DNA from: Blastocatellia bacterium
GTDB lineage: Bacteria > Acidobacteriota > Blastocatellia > RBC074
Length of the DNA stretch: 64,000 nucleotides
Reading direction: 5' to 3'
Assembly (NCBI GenBank): GCA_016789725.1
Contig: JAEUQN010000001.1
Coordinates: forward strand, 142,588-206,587
Part shown: positions 8,696 through 17,837 of the stretch, piece after piece
How positions within the stretch are numbered: the first letter of the stretch is position 1
Layout of the letters: each line of letters opens with the position of its first letter
Notes under the pieces: generated by a model
Database searches by the model: none
Told to the model about the DNA's origin: nothing
Seen by the model: only the letters and a program-made list of their open reading frames with translations
Translations under genes and position numbers: made by a program

Positions 8696-9129
8696 CGCGT
8701 TCCCTCCTTTCTTGTTCGAGTGCGTGAGAGATTCGTGAGCACAGGGCATTGAGCCTTGCTGCCGCGCTCTTGCAGTTCCTTTTTACAGGCCGCCAGATGC
8801 TGCGCAAGGGTGCGGCGAAATTCGCGCATCATCCGCAGCCGCTCATCCAACGCTGACAGCTTAGCGCTGAGCAAATCGCGCACGCGCTGACACTCCGTTG
8901 CACCACCAGTGGTGAGAACTCCTCCGATTTCCTCAAGTGAAAAACCGAGTGCTTGCGCCTGCTTGATGAATTTCACCCGCTCTACCGCCTCCACAGTGAA
9001 GAGACGAAAGCCTCCTTCTGCGCGTGGGGCCGCTGGTAAAAGTTGGCGTCGCTCGTAATAGCGCACCGTGTCAATGCTGACCCCGGCGCGGCGCGCCACC
9101 TCTCCGATGCGAATTGCAGATGAACTCAT
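8692..9129 (-). CDS. merR: MerR, mercury-responsive transcriptional regulator
   Basis: 145 aa with the MerR-family winged helix (IGEVARRAGVSIDTVRYYER), dimerisation helix and three cysteines at 80, 115 and 128, matching the Hg(II)-binding Cys82/117/126 set of Tn21 MerR. It is the first gene of the operon it controls, with a MerR-type promoter immediately upstream, so regulation is autogenous. The stop overlaps the merTP start. Confidence 0.92.
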   Translation of the reverse strand: MSSSAIRIGEVARRAGVSIDTVRYYERRQLLPAAPRAEGGFRLFTVEAVERVKFIKQAQALGFSLEEIGGVLTTGGATECQRVRDLLSAKLSALDERLRMMREFRRTLAQHLAACKKELQERGSKAQCPVLTNLSRTRTRKEGTR

Positions 9130-9135
9130 AAAGAG

Positions 9136-9167
9136 AGTTTACACTCTGGAGCCAAGTCCAGAGTCAA
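9136..9167 (-). promoter_or_regulatory. MerR-type promoter/operator of the mer operon
   Basis: Minus-strand -35 TTGACT (9162-9167) and -10 TAAACT (9136-9141) are separated by 20 bp, the elongated spacer that MerR-family activators untwist. A perfect inverted repeat, ACTCTGGA-6-TCCAGAGT (9143-9164), lies between them. The merR start codon follows at 9129. Confidence 0.88.
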
Positions 9168-9301
9168 GCGAAAAGCTCAGGGTCGGATATTTGTTTGCGA
9201 GAGGGCTAACTTGAGGATCGACATTCACAGACGGACTTTCTTCATTGATACGCTCCTGTAATTTTTGTCCGTGGCTTGGTCATGGTCTTGCGTCATACGG
9301 T

Positions 9302-10039
9302 TTACTCAATTGCTGATTCATTGGATGGTGCCGCCAGCTTTTCCTGACGCTGAAACTTCGACGGATAAACGTGTTCCCATACGTAATCGTAAGCGCCTGC
9401 CGGGAGTTCTTCGCGCAGTTGAAAGTGATACGCTTTCAACCCACCTATTCCATCTTCGTAAGTCACGATTTCAAAACGAAAGCGCTCCGAATGGCTGAAG
9501 TTTTGAATCTCGCTATACCGCCAAGAGCGCGATTCTGTGACCTTACCGGAAGCCTCGTAGACAATGCGGTCGCTATAGATTTTCAGGGTTCCGAGGGAAC
9601 CATTGAGTGGGCGGACGTGTTTGACCAGCACGGTGAAGCGCGGCTCATCTTGCCCTGGAATCAGTACGCTGGTGACGATTGGCCGAGGCGCAGCTTTCAT
9701 CAGCACAGCACTGATCTCTGGCGTGATTTGTCCGGCCAACAGAGTGAATTTGAAAAGACGATCTCTGCCTGCCAGACGTGGTTGATCTTCATACGTCACC
9801 AACTCTAGCGAGATGGGAGAAAGCACTTTGAGTTGGCGCAATTCCGCATACTGCCAGCTTCGCGCATCTTTCTTGTGGTCGGTTTGAAACTCAATCTTGT
9901 CCGGTGTGATGACTAATTTCCCACGACAATTCCGCAGCGTGTGTTCATGTTCAACTTGTAACGTAAAGCTCTGGGCACGGGCGAGTGGCCCGAGCAAGAA
10001 CACGCTTCCGAAAACGACAAACCATCGTAAGATTTGCAT
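9302..10039 (-). CDS. Secreted protein with two copies of a beta-rich (PH-like?) repeat
   Basis: 245 aa, unknown function. The ATG at 10039 directly follows an AAGGAG ribosome site; the in-frame ATG at 10054 would translate that site itself. A signal peptide ends near ARAQ. Two internal repeats are visible: each has a 'kitpDkIefq/kiYsDrIvYe' strand pair, then RSWxYxEI, then an E(L/I)VTYED motif about 20 residues later. The pattern resembles bacterial PH-like domains, which I cannot confirm. It overlaps the transglycosylase gene upstream by coupling (10051-10054) and ends the second cus operon. Confidence 0.7.
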   Translation of the reverse strand: MQILRWFVVFGSVFLLGPLARAQSFTLQVEHEHTLRNCRGKLVITPDKIEFQTDHKKDARSWQYAELRQLKVLSPISLELVTYEDQPRLAGRDRLFKFTLLAGQITPEISAVLMKAAPRPIVTSVLIPGQDEPRFTVLVKHVRPLNGSLGTLKIYSDRIVYEASGKVTESRSWRYSEIQNFSHSERFRFEIVTYEDGIGGLKAYHFQLREELPAGAYDYVWEHVYPSKFQRQEKLAAPSNESAIE

Positions 10040-10050
10040 ACGCACTCCTT

Positions 10051-10932
10051 TCATTTCGTGCGGCGTTGACGCAATTGCTCCCAGGCCGCTAGAACCGCAG
10101 GGACATAATTTCGTGTTTCCAATGGCAACAGGCCTTGCCGCGCTAGTTCGTCGAAATTACGGAGACCAGTTTTGGCAATTATCCGCTGCACCTTTCCCTC
10201 GCCCCAGTTGTAGGCAGCGAGCGCCAGCTTCCAGTCGCCGAACTGCTGGTACAGGTCACGCAGGTATCTGGCTGCCGCGCGTGTCGAGTGTTCGGGATGT
10301 GTGCGATGATCGTTCAGCGGCTCCACGGTCAGGCCATAACGTGCAGCCGTGGCGGGCATCAACTGCCAGATGCCGCGAGCGCCTTTGGGCGAGAGCGCCT
10401 GCGGATTGAAGCCGCTTTCCACCAAAGCCACGGCGAGCAGTTCGATGGGAACCCGTTCTTCAGCCAGAATGCGCCCCAGTGTATTTTGATAATCACCGTA
10501 GCGGGCAACCACATTACGGGTCAGCCTTCGCACAGGCAGAGCATTGGTGAATGGTGTCTGTGGCTTTTCCGGTGGCGCGGGATTCAGTGCGGCGCGCTCG
10601 GCGGCAATTGCGCGTGCCAACTCATCAAGGAGATGATTCTGCTGTGATGGCGCAATCTCTGCGCTGATCGTTTCGGCCTGCTGTAGTGCGGTTTCGGCAC
10701 GCTCGCGTTCACCCTGCTTCCTCGCGGCGCTGCTTTCATTGAGCAGTTTCGAGGCCGCGATAACTCGATCAGCAATGGCAGCGCGCCGCTCAACCACCGT
10801 CCCGATTCTTTCCAGCGCCCGTGCGACGGGATCATTTGTTTCAGCCGGTGACTGCGCGCGCGCTGTCGCCTGCATCGCTGCGAGAACGATTGCAGTCAGC
10901 ACGAATGTCACTATCACCTTTCTAAAGAGCAT
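10051..10932 (-). CDS. Lytic murein transglycosylase, SLT/MltD-like
   Basis: 293 aa. A signal peptide (residues 1-26) is followed by an Ala/Glu-rich coiled region (30-120) and a C-terminal SLT catalytic domain with ALVESGFNPQALSPKGARG, where E172 is the catalytic acid, then the GIWQLMPATAARYG and AYNWGEG motifs. It cleaves peptidoglycan glycan strands in the periplasm. It lies 11 bp after cusA2, suggesting co-transcription; local wall remodelling for assembly of the tripartite pump is a possible reason (inference). Confidence 0.88.
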   Translation of the reverse strand: MLFRKVIVTFVLTAIVLAAMQATARAQSPAETNDPVARALERIGTVVERRAAIADRVIAASKLLNESSAARKQGERERAETALQQAETISAEIAPSQQNHLLDELARAIAAERAALNPAPPEKPQTPFTNALPVRRLTRNVVARYGDYQNTLGRILAEERVPIELLAVALVESGFNPQALSPKGARGIWQLMPATAARYGLTVEPLNDHRTHPEHSTRAAARYLRDLYQQFGDWKLALAAYNWGEGKVQRIIAKTGLRNFDELARQGLLPLETRNYVPAVLAAWEQLRQRRTK

Positions 10933-10943
10933 GGTTGCCTCGC

Positions 10944-13900
10944 TTATCCAGTTGCGCCTTGCAGTGGCAACTCTGCGACCGCCAACTGCTTGACTTCAGA
11001 ATGCCATTTCCAGATCGCGTAGATCGCCGGATAGACGAACAGTTCGAGCGCAAATGAGAAGAACATCCCGGCGATCATCGGCGCAGCAATGCGCTTGGTC
11101 AGGTCTGCGCCCGTGCCCGCCGCCAGCATCACTGGCAGCAGACCGATGAAGTCCACCGCGACGGTCATGAACTTCGGACGCAGCCGCTGCACCGATCCCT
11201 CCAGGATTGCTTTATGCAAGTGCGCCTTCGTTTTCATCCGGCCTTTGGCTTTCATCCCGTCATAAGCCATGTCCAGGTAGAGCAGCATGAAGACGCTCGT
11301 TTCCGCGTCTACTCCGAGGAAGGCGATCAGCCCAACCCAGACTGGAATGCTCAGGTTGTAACCGAGCAGATAGAGCAGCCACATCGCGCCGGCTGCCGAA
11401 AACGGCAGTGACAGCAGGACGATCAGCGTGTACGCCACCGACTTCGTGTTGAAGTACATCAGCAGGAAGATGATGAAGAGGGCAATCGGCACCACGATCA
11501 TTAGCTTTTCGGCGACGCGCACCATATTTTCGTATTGTCCGCTCCAAACCAACGTGAAGCCGACTGGCAGTTGCACCTGTTCTTTGACGGCCCGCTTGGC
11601 ATCGTTCACGTAGCCGCCGATGTCGCGCCCGCCCACGTCCACGTAGACATAACCGCTCAGCCGCCCGTTTTCATCTCGGATCATGCCGGGGCCGGAGAGC
11701 AGCTTGATGTCGGCCAACTGACTCATGGGAATCTGCGCGCCGCTCATCGTCGGCACGAGGGTGCGGTTGAGCCGGTCAACCGTGCTGCGATAATCGCGCA
11801 AGTAACGCACGTTGACCGGGTAGCGTTCGCGCCCTTCGACCGTCGTCGTCACGCCTTCGCCGCCTACCGCCGACATCACCACCATGTTTACTTGGTCAAT
11901 CGTCAGGCCGTAGCGCGCCAACTCTTCGCGCTTGAGGTTGAAGTCGAGGAAGTACCCGCCCGCCGTGCGCTCGGCAAAAACGCTGGTCGTGCCCGGCACG
12001 TCTTTCAGCGCCATCTCAAGGTGTTGGCCGATCTCCTGAATCTTGGTGAGATCGGGGCCGAGCACCTTGATGCCAACCGGCGTGCGCACGCCTGTGGTGA
12101 GCATATCCACGCGCGCCTTGATCGGCATCGTCCACGCGTTGACCACGCCGGGCAGTTGCACTTTCTCATTCAGCCCGCCGGGGCCGTAGATCAGTTCTTC
12201 GGTGCTTTGGTGATCCGGCCATCCCACTCGCAGGATTTTTTGCAACCACTCCGGCGCGCGGTCTGAATACCAACGCTTCACTTTCGGCCATTGATCCTTT
12301 GGCTTGAGCGTAACCACTGTTTCCATCATCGAGAAGGGCGCGGGATCGGTCGCCGTCTCAGCCCGTCCCGCCTTGCCGAAGACGCGGTCAACTTCGGGGA
12401 AGGATTTGATGAGCTTGTCTTGCACTTGCAGCAACCGCTGCGCTTCGGTGACGGAGATGCCGGGCAGTGTCGTCGGCATGTAAAGCAGCACGCCTTCATC
12501 AAGCGGCGGCATGAATTCAGAGCCAAGCCGCAGGTAAATCGGAATGGTGAGCAGCACGACCAGCACTGCGCCAATCACTATCGCCCAGCGGAACCGCAGC
12601 ACGAACTCGACGACAGGCTGATAGAGCCAGTGCAGAAAGCGGCTCAAGGGGTGTTGCTCTTCAGGATGGATTTTGCCGGCGATGATTTTGTTGGTGAGCC
12701 AGCACAGCCAGCGCGGGCGGAAGTCGAACCGCTGCGGACGAATGAACAGAATGATCAGGGCCGGAACCAGCGTGACGGAGAGCACGGCGGCAATGGCGAT
12801 GGCAAAGATTTTGGTGAAGGCGAGCGGCTTGAAGAGCTTCCCTTCCTGCGCTTCGAGCGCGAAGATCGGCGTGAAGGCGATTGCGATCACCAGCAGTGAA
12901 TAGAAACACGGCGGGCCGACCTCTTTGGCCGCGCTGATGACCACGTCCCTGAAATCGCCCGGCGAGCCTTGCGCCAGCCATGCTTCCAGCTTCTTGTGCG
13001 TCTGCTCGACGGTCACGATGGATGAATCCACCATCGAGCCAATCGCAATCGCGATGCCGCCGAGCGACATGATGTTGGCTGTGATGTCCAGCCCCAGCAT
13101 TGGAATGAAGGAGAGGATGACCGCAATCGTAATCGTGACGATTGGGATGGCCGCGCTAGTCAGATGCCAGAGGAAGATGATGATGACCAGGCTGACGACG
13201 ATCAGTTCCTCGCTCAGCGATTCCGACACCGTGGCAATCGCGCCCTCGATCAACTCGCCCCGGTCGTAGGTGGTCACAACCTTCACGCCTTCAGGCAAGG
13301 TCGGTTCGATGTCGGCCAACTTCACTCTGACTTTTTCGATCACCCGCATTGCGTTCTCGCCGGAACGCATAATGACAATCCCGCCGACGGTTTCGCCCTG
13401 GCCGTCAAGTTCCGCGATGCCGCGCCGCAGGTCAGGGCCGAGCGTCACCGTGCCGAGATTTTTCACCAGCACCGGCGTGCCGCTTTCATTCGTGGCGACG
13501 ACGGTGTGCTCGACATCAGCGGTCGAACGAAGGTAGCCGCGTCCGCGCACCATGTATTCGCGGCCCGTGAATTCCACCAGACGGCCACCGACATCATTGT
13601 TGCCCGCTCTGATTGCTGCGACGACTTTATCGAGCGGAATTTTGTACGACGACAATTTGTTGGGATCGAGATTGACCTGATACTGCCGCACGAAGCCGCC
13701 AATCGGCGCGACCTCTGCTACGCCCGGCAGCGCTTGCAGTTCGTATCTCAGCCGCCAGTCCTGGAGCGAGCGCAGTTCCGCCAGATTGTGTTTGCCTGTG
13801 GTATCAATCAGCGCGTACTGAAAGACCCAACCAACAGCAGTTTCGTCACGTCCCAGTTCGACACTCACTCCCTGCGGCAGCTTGGGCGTGATGTTGCTTA

Positions 13901-14237
13901 GATATTCGAGCGTGCGCGAGCGCGCCCAGTAGATGTCCGTGCCGTCCTCAAAGATGATGTAGACGTAGGAGAACCCGAAATCAGAAAACCCGCGAATGTC
14001 CTTCACTTTCGGCACGCCGAGCAGCGAGGAGATAATCGGGTAGGTCACCTGATCTTCCATGATGTCCGGGCTGCGATCCCAGCGCGAGTAAATGATGACT
14101 TGTGTATCGGAAATGTCCGGGATGGCATCAAGCTTGATGTTCTTCATTGACCACAGCCCGACGAGCGTCGCCATCCCGACAAAGAGCAGGACGATGAATT
14201 TATTGAGCGCACAGAATTCAATCAATTTGCCGATCAT
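10944..14237 (-). CDS. cusA: CusA-type heavy-metal RND efflux pump (second system)
   Basis: Complete 1097-aa RND transporter with the two-fold arrangement of twelve helices and two large periplasmic loops. TM4 reads GSMVDSSIVTVEQTHKKL, closest to the CusA (Cu/Ag) class; Asp and Glu are retained, with VEQ replacing the more usual VEN/IEN. Starts MIGKLIEFCALNKFIVLL. It lies 4 bp from the adaptor gene upstream and 11 bp from the transglycosylase downstream. Substrate assignment is by motif only. Confidence 0.93.
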   Translation of the reverse strand: MIGKLIEFCALNKFIVLLFVGMATLVGLWSMKNIKLDAIPDISDTQVIIYSRWDRSPDIMEDQVTYPIISSLLGVPKVKDIRGFSDFGFSYVYIIFEDGTDIYWARSRTLEYLSNITPKLPQGVSVELGRDETAVGWVFQYALIDTTGKHNLAELRSLQDWRLRYELQALPGVAEVAPIGGFVRQYQVNLDPNKLSSYKIPLDKVVAAIRAGNNDVGGRLVEFTGREYMVRGRGYLRSTADVEHTVVATNESGTPVLVKNLGTVTLGPDLRRGIAELDGQGETVGGIVIMRSGENAMRVIEKVRVKLADIEPTLPEGVKVVTTYDRGELIEGAIATVSESLSEELIVVSLVIIIFLWHLTSAAIPIVTITIAVILSFIPMLGLDITANIMSLGGIAIAIGSMVDSSIVTVEQTHKKLEAWLAQGSPGDFRDVVISAAKEVGPPCFYSLLVIAIAFTPIFALEAQEGKLFKPLAFTKIFAIAIAAVLSVTLVPALIILFIRPQRFDFRPRWLCWLTNKIIAGKIHPEEQHPLSRFLHWLYQPVVEFVLRFRWAIVIGAVLVVLLTIPIYLRLGSEFMPPLDEGVLLYMPTTLPGISVTEAQRLLQVQDKLIKSFPEVDRVFGKAGRAETATDPAPFSMMETVVTLKPKDQWPKVKRWYSDRAPEWLQKILRVGWPDHQSTEELIYGPGGLNEKVQLPGVVNAWTMPIKARVDMLTTGVRTPVGIKVLGPDLTKIQEIGQHLEMALKDVPGTTSVFAERTAGGYFLDFNLKREELARYGLTIDQVNMVVMSAVGGEGVTTTVEGRERYPVNVRYLRDYRSTVDRLNRTLVPTMSGAQIPMSQLADIKLLSGPGMIRDENGRLSGYVYVDVGGRDIGGYVNDAKRAVKEQVQLPVGFTLVWSGQYENMVRVAEKLMIVVPIALFIIFLLMYFNTKSVAYTLIVLLSLPFSAAGAMWLLYLLGYNLSIPVWVGLIAFLGVDAETSVFMLLYLDMAYDGMKAKGRMKTKAHLHKAILEGSVQRLRPKFMTVAVDFIGLLPVMLAAGTGADLTKRIAAPMIAGMFFSFALELFVYPAIYAIWKWHSEVKQLAVAELPLQGATG

Positions 14238-14241
14238 CGCC

Positions 14242-15840
14242 TCACTCCTTCCTCTTCGGCTGATGCTGCGAGTGGTCTTCAGATTTGGACTGCGGTGTTG
14301 CCGTCGCGCCCGGCTGATGCCCTGAATGATCCGCTTGCTTGGGCGGAAACGATGGTTTGCCCGTTGCCGGGGAGTTGGACGCAGGAGCTTTGCTCTCGCC
14401 GTGATTCATGCCAGGCATGCCCATTCCGCCCGCTGCCGCTTTCAATTTGCTTTCGGAATCAATCAGGAAGTTGGCTGAAGTCACGATGCGTTCGCCTGCT
14501 TTTAGCCCACTCAGCACGATGAATTCGTGATCCACCTTTGCGCCCAGTTGTACCTTGCGCGGCTCGAAATAACCGCCATCGTGGGCCACAAAGACCAGTT
14601 GCTCTGCGCCTGAATCCAGCACGGCTTCCTGCGACACCACGACCTGTTTGCCGTAGCCGATGCCCAGTTCGACGTTCACGAACATATCGGGTTTCAGCGC
14701 GAAACCAGAATTGGCAAGCTCCACGCGCACTTTCAAGGTGCGCGTCGTGTTGTCGAGTTGCGGATTGATATAAGTGACTTTGCCCCGGTAGGAACGACCG
14801 GGAGCATACGAAAGGGTGACCGTAGCTGCTTGCCCAACTTTGATTTCAGGCGCTTCGGATTCGTAGATGTCGGCGATTACCCAGATCGTCGCAAGGTCGG
14901 CAATCGCATAAAGCTCGGTTTCCGGCGTCACACGCTGTTTCGGAAACGCATTGCGCGTGAGCACAAAGCCGTCCGAGGGCGCGTACAGTGTGAGCGCCTT
15001 GAACGGCTTGCCGGTGTGTTCGAGATGTTCGAGTTGCGCCATTTCAATGTCCCATAGCTCCAGCCGCTTGCGCGCCGCTTCCAGCAGCGAGGCGCTGCTT
15101 GCCACAGCTTCACGAAACGGGCTGTTCGCCAGTTCGTTGCGGCCTTTGAGCGCCAGCAAATACTCCTGCTGTGTCTGCCAAAGTTCTGGACTGTAGATGC
15201 TGATGAGCGGCTGTCCCTTGCCGACCTGTTTGCCGATGAAATCCACGAAGACCTGTTCGACCCAGCCTTCAACTCTGGAATGGACGCGCACAATCTTTGT
15301 CTCGTCCCAGGTTAGACGTCCTACCGCGCGCAAGGTTCTGCTGATGGCCTTGAACCCCACTGTGCTGTACTGCACACCGATTAACTGCTGTTTTTCCGGG
15401 CTGATCTGAATCGTGCCTTCCGGCAGGTTCGGTTTGACTGCGGTGGTTTCCTCTGCATAAACGGGCACTAAATCCATGCCGCAGTCTGGTGCCTTGCCGG
15501 GCTTGTCGGATTTGTAGGCCGGGTGCATCGGATCAACCCAGTATTGCACTTTCTTCTCGGCGATCTGTGCGGTGGTGTCTTTTGCAATGAGCCTGAGCAA
15601 GCGCGTTCGATACGCATAGCCTGCGCTTGCCAACCCGATGAGCAGGAGTAATACAACCCAACGAAACATTGGTCGTTTCTTCGCTGGCCGGGCAGCTTCA
15701 CCTTCACCAGGTTCCTCTGTTTTCACAGAAGGCTGTCCGGCCTCTATCTCAATGCGAGCTTCCTCCTGCTTTGGTTCAACTGCCGGGGGAACTGGGCCGG
15801 TTTGCTTTTCTTCCGGTTGTTTGTCTGTGACCGACATCAT
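14242..15840 (-). CDS. cusB: CusB-like adaptor with N-terminal heavy-metal-binding domain
   Basis: About 532 aa using the ATG at 15840, which has AAAGAGG 5 nt upstream (an in-frame ATG at 15885 exists). Order: charged N-terminus, one membrane helix, a heavy-metal-binding domain (YWVDPMHPAYKSDKPG ... CGMDLVPVY, about 99-130), the barrel-sandwich with IYSPELWQTQQEYLLAL, a beta-barrel, then a Met/His/Pro-rich tail with repeated HSGHQ and HSQHQ. Both ends could bind Cu or Ag. It differs from the tail-less CusB at 2552-3805. Confidence 0.92.
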   Translation of the reverse strand: MMSVTDKQPEEKQTGPVPPAVEPKQEEARIEIEAGQPSVKTEEPGEGEAARPAKKRPMFRWVVLLLLIGLASAGYAYRTRLLRLIAKDTTAQIAEKKVQYWVDPMHPAYKSDKPGKAPDCGMDLVPVYAEETTAVKPNLPEGTIQISPEKQQLIGVQYSTVGFKAISRTLRAVGRLTWDETKIVRVHSRVEGWVEQVFVDFIGKQVGKGQPLISIYSPELWQTQQEYLLALKGRNELANSPFREAVASSASLLEAARKRLELWDIEMAQLEHLEHTGKPFKALTLYAPSDGFVLTRNAFPKQRVTPETELYAIADLATIWVIADIYESEAPEIKVGQAATVTLSYAPGRSYRGKVTYINPQLDNTTRTLKVRVELANSGFALKPDMFVNVELGIGYGKQVVVSQEAVLDSGAEQLVFVAHDGGYFEPRKVQLGAKVDHEFIVLSGLKAGERIVTSANFLIDSESKLKAAAGGMGMPGMNHGESKAPASNSPATGKPSFPPKQADHSGHQPGATATPQSKSEDHSQHQPKRKE

Positions 15841-15911
15841 CGCAGCCTCTTTCTTCCCACAGAAAATGGCTGACGCTGATTTCAATGAAACCAGCGCCAG
15901 TGGAAAGCGGT

Positions 15912-16313
15912 TTATTTGCCTTCCATCTCCTTCGCTCGCATCGTGTGGAACTTCGCCATGTCTTCGGCTTCCTCTGCGAGTGCCTCAGCCGCCCTGCTAT
16001 ACTTCTGGCAATGCAGCCGCATCTTCTTGATGTAGCCGCTCTCTCCCGTGTCCTTCGGATTTCGGGCGACCGTCTTGCTGTAATCAGCCAGCATCTTTTT
16101 ATGCGCTGCGGCCTCCTTGCGATATTCTTCGGCCTTCTTCTGATACTGTTCAGCGCGCGCTCGGTGTTCTTGCGCGGTCTGCGGAGCCTTCATCTCCTGC
16201 CCGTGATCGTGGTGATCTTGCGCGACGGCCAGGACGCTCAGCGTGCCGATAGTTAGGAGTAAAAACGCGAGTTTGGCGATGGTGTTGTGAATCGTTGTCA
16301 TGTTGTTTTTCAT
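15912..16313 (-). CDS. Small secreted coiled-coil protein in the second cus operon
   Basis: 133 aa from the ATG at 16313 (AAAGG upstream; an in-frame ATG at 16358 lacks a signal). The signal peptide is followed by a HDHG metal-binding-like patch and a long charged helix rich in Ala, Lys and Glu with heptad spacing (about 45-125), containing a single Cys. No family recognised. It is inserted between the TolC and CusB genes, where some operons carry small periplasmic metal chaperones; that role is inference. Confidence 0.75.
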   Translation of the reverse strand: MKNNMTTIHNTIAKLAFLLLTIGTLSVLAVAQDHHDHGQEMKAPQTAQEHRARAEQYQKKAEEYRKEAAAHKKMLADYSKTVARNPKDTGESGYIKKMRLHCQKYSRAAEALAEEAEDMAKFHTMRAKEMEGK

Positions 16314-16403
16314 ATTTGCCTTTCTTGAAATAAGTTGTTTAGTTTCCCTTGCGGGCATTAGTTTGAGTGCTTAGTTGATGAACGTTTTCGCGTGCGCTAA
16401 TCG

Positions 16404-17741
16404 TTAGGGTCTCAAGGTGATTCCGACCAGTGGTTCCAGCGCCGCAATAGCTTTCTCCACGTTGGCGAGTTGTTCGTAATAACTCAGTTCGTAATTGAGC
16501 AGCGTTACCAGATTGTCGAGCAGGGTCAGAAAATCTACTTTCCCGACTTCATACCCGGCGATGGCGGATTCGAGCGATAATGATGATTGCGGAATAATCG
16601 TCGTGCCGTACAGTTTCAACAATCGCTGGGCCGTCATTGCCAACAAGTAGCGATCCTTGATGCGGAAGAAAAGCCGCGTCGTGATGTTGTCCAATCGCTG
16701 CTTTTCCAGCGCCGCGCTGGCCGTCGCTTCCGCCACTGCGGGACGTTGCTTTTGTCCCCAATAAAGCGGCAGTTTCATCCCGACATTCACGCCGTACATT
16801 TCTGGCATCCCAGGGCGATTGAAGTACGTGACGCCAACTGAAAAATCGGGATAGAAATCTTTTTTCGCCAGTTCGACGCCGTATTGCTCGCGGTCAATTC
16901 TGCGTCGTTGCGCTTTCAACGTCGGAAAGTTCGTGAGCGCCAGTTCTCTGAGTTCCAGCAAACCCATCGTGAAGTCCTGCGGCTTGATTTCTGCTGGTTT
17001 TCCGACTGGGGTTTCCGGCTCGCGGAAGAGCAAACTATTGAGTTGCGCCTCTGCCGTTTGTTTGCGCTGTTCCAGCACCGTCAGTTGGTCAATCAGCTTG
17101 GAGACTTCGACCTGCGCTTTCAGCACGTCTTGCTGGATGCCTTTGCCAACGGCATAGCTGGCTTCAGCGATCCTGGTGAATTTCTCCAGCAGGTCTTTGT
17201 TCTTGGTGACAACTTCGATGGCTTTGTGCAGGTAATACAAATCGTAGTAGGTGTCTTTGACTTCGGCGACGACGTTCCACTGCACCTGTTCGTAGTTCCA
17301 CCACTCCGATTCCGCTGCGACGTTAGCCATCTTGCCCTTAATCGCCAGTTTGCCGGGATACGGAATTTCCTGCGTTACACTGACCACACGCGCACTGGCA
17401 GGATCGCCTTTTTGAATATCAAAGGGCGGGAGCGGAACAGCATTGCCGGTGTAACTGTAACTGAGCATCGGTTCCGGTAAAGCTTTCGCTTGTGGCACGC
17501 GCGCGCGCATCAGGTCGAAGTTGCGCCGCATCGCAATAATTTCCGGGTTCTGCGCCAACGCCTCTTCAATCAACGCGCGCAGCGATAACACGGCAGGACG
17601 TTGCGGCTTGGCAGGCGGGCGAATGGCTGCTGTCTTCGCGGGCGGAGAAATATTGTGGGAAGCGAGTTGTGCCGTAACCTTCTCAGACAATGAGAGAAGC
17701 CCGACCAACGCGAGCATTGCAAGTGCTGCGAGTCTCATCAC
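16404..17741 (-). CDS. cusC: TolC-family outer-membrane channel (second cus system)
   Basis: 445-aa outer-membrane efflux protein with signal peptide and two OEP repeats; SLRALIEEALAQNPEIIAMR opens the first helix. It is similar in architecture to the channel at 3809-5116. It lies 90 bp upstream of the small coiled-coil protein and 96 bp downstream of the Cys-rich leader gene, and should pair with the CusBA at 10944-15840. Confidence 0.92.
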   Translation of the reverse strand: MMRLAALAMLALVGLLSLSEKVTAQLASHNISPPAKTAAIRPPAKPQRPAVLSLRALIEEALAQNPEIIAMRRNFDLMRARVPQAKALPEPMLSYSYTGNAVPLPPFDIQKGDPASARVVSVTQEIPYPGKLAIKGKMANVAAESEWWNYEQVQWNVVAEVKDTYYDLYYLHKAIEVVTKNKDLLEKFTRIAEASYAVGKGIQQDVLKAQVEVSKLIDQLTVLEQRKQTAEAQLNSLLFREPETPVGKPAEIKPQDFTMGLLELRELALTNFPTLKAQRRRIDREQYGVELAKKDFYPDFSVGVTYFNRPGMPEMYGVNVGMKLPLYWGQKQRPAVAEATASAALEKQRLDNITTRLFFRIKDRYLLAMTAQRLLKLYGTTIIPQSSLSLESAIAGYEVGKVDFLTLLDNLVTLLNYELSYYEQLANVEKAIAALEPLVGITLRP

Positions 17742-17837
17742 AAATCCTTCAGATATGAATTACGATCCATCCTTGCGGTGGCTTTGCTCGCCACAGACAA
17801 AGGTATCTATCAAGAAAGCAACGTTGTGATGGACGGC

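Noticed and set aside
17774-17793. Small hairpin upstream of the second TolC gene as a terminator
   Set aside because: The stem is only about 5 bp and has no U-run.
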